NCBI GenBank assembly: GCA_051005735.1
Contig: JBPCJB010000287.1
Location: 1-13,697, forward strand
Source: Gaiellasilicea sp051005735
GTDB lineage: Bacteria; Actinomycetota; Thermoleophilia; Gaiellales; Gaiellaceae
DNA: 13,697 nucleotides
Direction of reading: 5' to 3'
Below the pieces are notes generated by a model. The model saw only the letters and a list, made by a program, of their open reading frames with translations. It was not told the origin of the DNA and made no database searches. Positions 12,753 to 13,697 of the stretch are shown piece after piece. Each line of letters begins with the position of its first letter. Within the stretch, counting starts at the first letter, position 1. Position numbers and translations under genes: made by a program.

Positions 12753-13082
12753 ATGCGCGCGGCGACGATCCAAGACGCGGCTCTCCAGACCGGTTGGTCG
12801 GCGCGCATGCTCCGCTATCTCGAATCGGCCGGGCTCGTCGTTCCGGCTCGCTCCGAGGCCGGCTACCGGCTCTACGGGCTTCGGGAGCGGAACCAGCTCC
12901 GTTCGCTCCGCGACCTGCGCGCGCACTACGGCGTCGAGCTGAACGAGCTCGCGTTTGCCGCCCGGCTCCGCCGCGAGCCTGGGCTCCGCGCGGCTGTCGA
13001 CACCTGGCTCGCGGGCCGCGCGCCTGCTGCCGACTGGGTCGATTGGGAGCAGCGCAAGCACGAGCGGCTACTCGCCGCCTGA
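12753..13082 (+). CDS. Short MerR-family transcriptional regulator
   Basis: A 109-residue DNA-binding protein. Residues 1-70 form the MerR winged helix-turn-helix: TIQDAALQTGWSARMLRYLE (recognition helix), then AGLVVPARSEAGYRLYGLRE (the wing, with the family GYRLY), then the helix RNQLRSLRDLRAHYGVELNEL. The rest is a short helical tail (AVDTWLAGRAPAADWVDWEQ and beyond), suited to dimerisation. There is no effector domain and no cysteine, so metal or redox sensing is unlikely; the HspR-like small subgroup is a fair comparison. ATG 12753 follows a -10-like box by 7 bases with no Shine-Dalgarno. The stop is 38 bases before ahcY on the same strand, so it may regulate ahcY or be cotranscribed with it. 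Confidence 0.87.
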   Translation: MRAATIQDAALQTGWSARMLRYLESAGLVVPARSEAGYRLYGLRERNQLRSLRDLRAHYGVELNELAFAARLRREPGLRAAVDTWLAGRAPAADWVDWEQRKHERLLAA

Positions 13083-13111
13083 CCCGCCCTACCCTGACCG
13101 CCCTGAAACGG

Positions 13112-13116
13112 AAGGA
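13112..13116 (+). promoter_or_regulatory. Shine-Dalgarno site of ahcY (AAGGA)
   Basis: AAGGA within GAAGGAAT lies 4 bases before ATG 13121. The spacing is short but it is the only candidate, and it supports the chosen start. Confidence 0.6.
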
Positions 13117-13120
13117 ATCG

Positions 13121-13697
13121 ATGGCTACGACACGTAAGCACGACGTCAAGGATCTGGCGCTCGCCGCGGAGGGCAAGCGCCGGATCGAGTGGGCAGACCG
13201 GCAGATGCCGGTGCTCGCCGCGATCCGCGAGCGCTTCGAGGCCGAGCGGCCGCTCGACGGCTACCGCATCGCGGCTTGCCTTCACGTGACCACGGAGACC
13301 GCGAACCTGATGCGGACGCTCAAGGCGGGCGGGGCAGACGTGGTTCTCTCGGCGTCGAACCCGCTCTCCACCCAGGACGACGTCGCCGCCGCGCTCGTCG
13401 ACGAGTTCGACATCTCCGTCTTCGCGATCAAAGGCGAGGACAACGACACCTACTACGAGCACATCGAGGCCGCGGTCGACCACAAGCCGCACATCACGAT
13501 GGACGACGGCGCTGACGTGATCGGCGTCCTCCACAGCGCCCGCCGCGAGCAGCTCGGCGACGTGATCGCGGGGACGGAGGAGACGACGACGGGCGTGATC
13601 CGGCTGAAGGCGCTCGAGCGCGACGGCAAGCTCGGCTTCCCCGTGATCGCGGTCAACGAGGCGCGGACGAAGCACCTCTTCGACAACCGCTACGGCA
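13121..13697 (+). CDS. ahcY: Adenosylhomocysteinase (S-adenosyl-L-homocysteine hydrolase), 3' partial
   Basis: The first 192 codons, running off the right edge with no stop. The enzyme hydrolyses S-adenosylhomocysteine to adenosine and homocysteine with bound NAD+, removing the product inhibitor of methyltransferases. Seen: CLHVTTETANLMRTLKAGGA (53-72) with the conserved H55, ASNPLSTQDDVAAAL, MDDG (127-130), GTEETTTGVIRL (151-162) with the substrate-binding Glu, and NEARTKHLFDNRYG (179-192) with K184 and D188. The catalytic domain is compact, passing from FAIKGEDNDTYYEHIEAAVD straight to HITMDDG. It therefore lacks the roughly 40-residue insert found in some bacterial and plant forms, resembling archaeal and thermophile-type enzymes. 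The start is ATG 13121 (MATTRKHDVKDLALA), supported by AAGGA upstream. Confidence 0.96.
   Translation, partial: MATTRKHDVKDLALAAEGKRRIEWADRQMPVLAAIRERFEAERPLDGYRIAACLHVTTETANLMRTLKAGGADVVLSASNPLSTQDDVAAALVDEFDISVFAIKGEDNDTYYEHIEAAVDHKPHITMDDGADVIGVLHSARREQLGDVIAGTEETTTGVIRLKALERDGKLGFPVIAVNEARTKHLFDNRYG

Noticed and set aside
13083..13120. Possible SAH riboswitch before ahcY
   Set aside because: The gap is 38 bases and holds no stable stem; it is too short for the known SAH riboswitch fold.

Overview
The window is a GC-rich (roughly 65-70% by hand counts of a few lines), densely coded bacterial chromosome segment. The gene repertoire (E2/E3 dehydrogenase subunits, an LCP wall-glycopolymer ligase, a short MerR regulator beside ahcY, several GTG/TTG starts and apparently leaderless promoters) suggests a high-GC Actinobacteriota lineage, perhaps Thermoleophilia-like. 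That placement is inferred from style and gene content, not from a marker gene.

Layout. (1) Positions 1-2646, plus strand: the catalytic end of a 2-oxoacid dehydrogenase E2 acyltransferase, a VOC-fold protein, a GNAT acetyltransferase and dihydrolipoamide dehydrogenase (E3), run as one compact unit. (2) Positions 2647-3567: a less GC-rich island with terminator-like hairpins, a perfect 16-bp palindrome sitting in a promoter-like context, and a minus-strand gene for a small secreted lipoprotein. (3) Positions 3568-4848, minus strand: an MFS exporter, followed by a divergent control region containing three successive hairpins. (4) Positions 5062-6391, plus strand: a 73-residue membrane protein and a HisC-type aminotransferase. 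(5) Positions 6432-12602, plus strand: a four-gene cell-envelope polysaccharide operon in which each junction is a 4-base start/stop overlap (GTGA, ATGA, TTGA): LCP ligase, UDP-glucose/GDP-mannose dehydrogenase, sugar-1-phosphate nucleotidyltransferase with a left-handed beta-helix tail, and a small phosphomannose-isomerase-type cupin. The dehydrogenase is split by an in-frame 461-residue LAGLIDADG intein placed exactly before its catalytic cysteine. (6) Positions 12603-13697, plus strand: a terminator palindrome, a short MerR-family regulator with a palindromic putative operator, and the first 192 codons of ahcY.

How the genes work together. Region 5 would make nucleotide-sugar precursors (a UDP-uronic acid and probably GDP-mannose or a related nucleotide sugar) and attach the finished glycopolymer to peptidoglycan; no glycosyltransferase is visible. 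Region 1 supplies two of the three parts of a lipoate-dependent dehydrogenase complex. Region 6 belongs to S-adenosylmethionine recycling.

The most notable element is the intein. It splits the catalytic motif of the dehydrogenase, so the enzyme's active-site cysteine is also the +1 splicing nucleophile, and it carries Ser instead of His at its penultimate position. I see no CRISPR array, rRNA, tRNA or insertion sequence.
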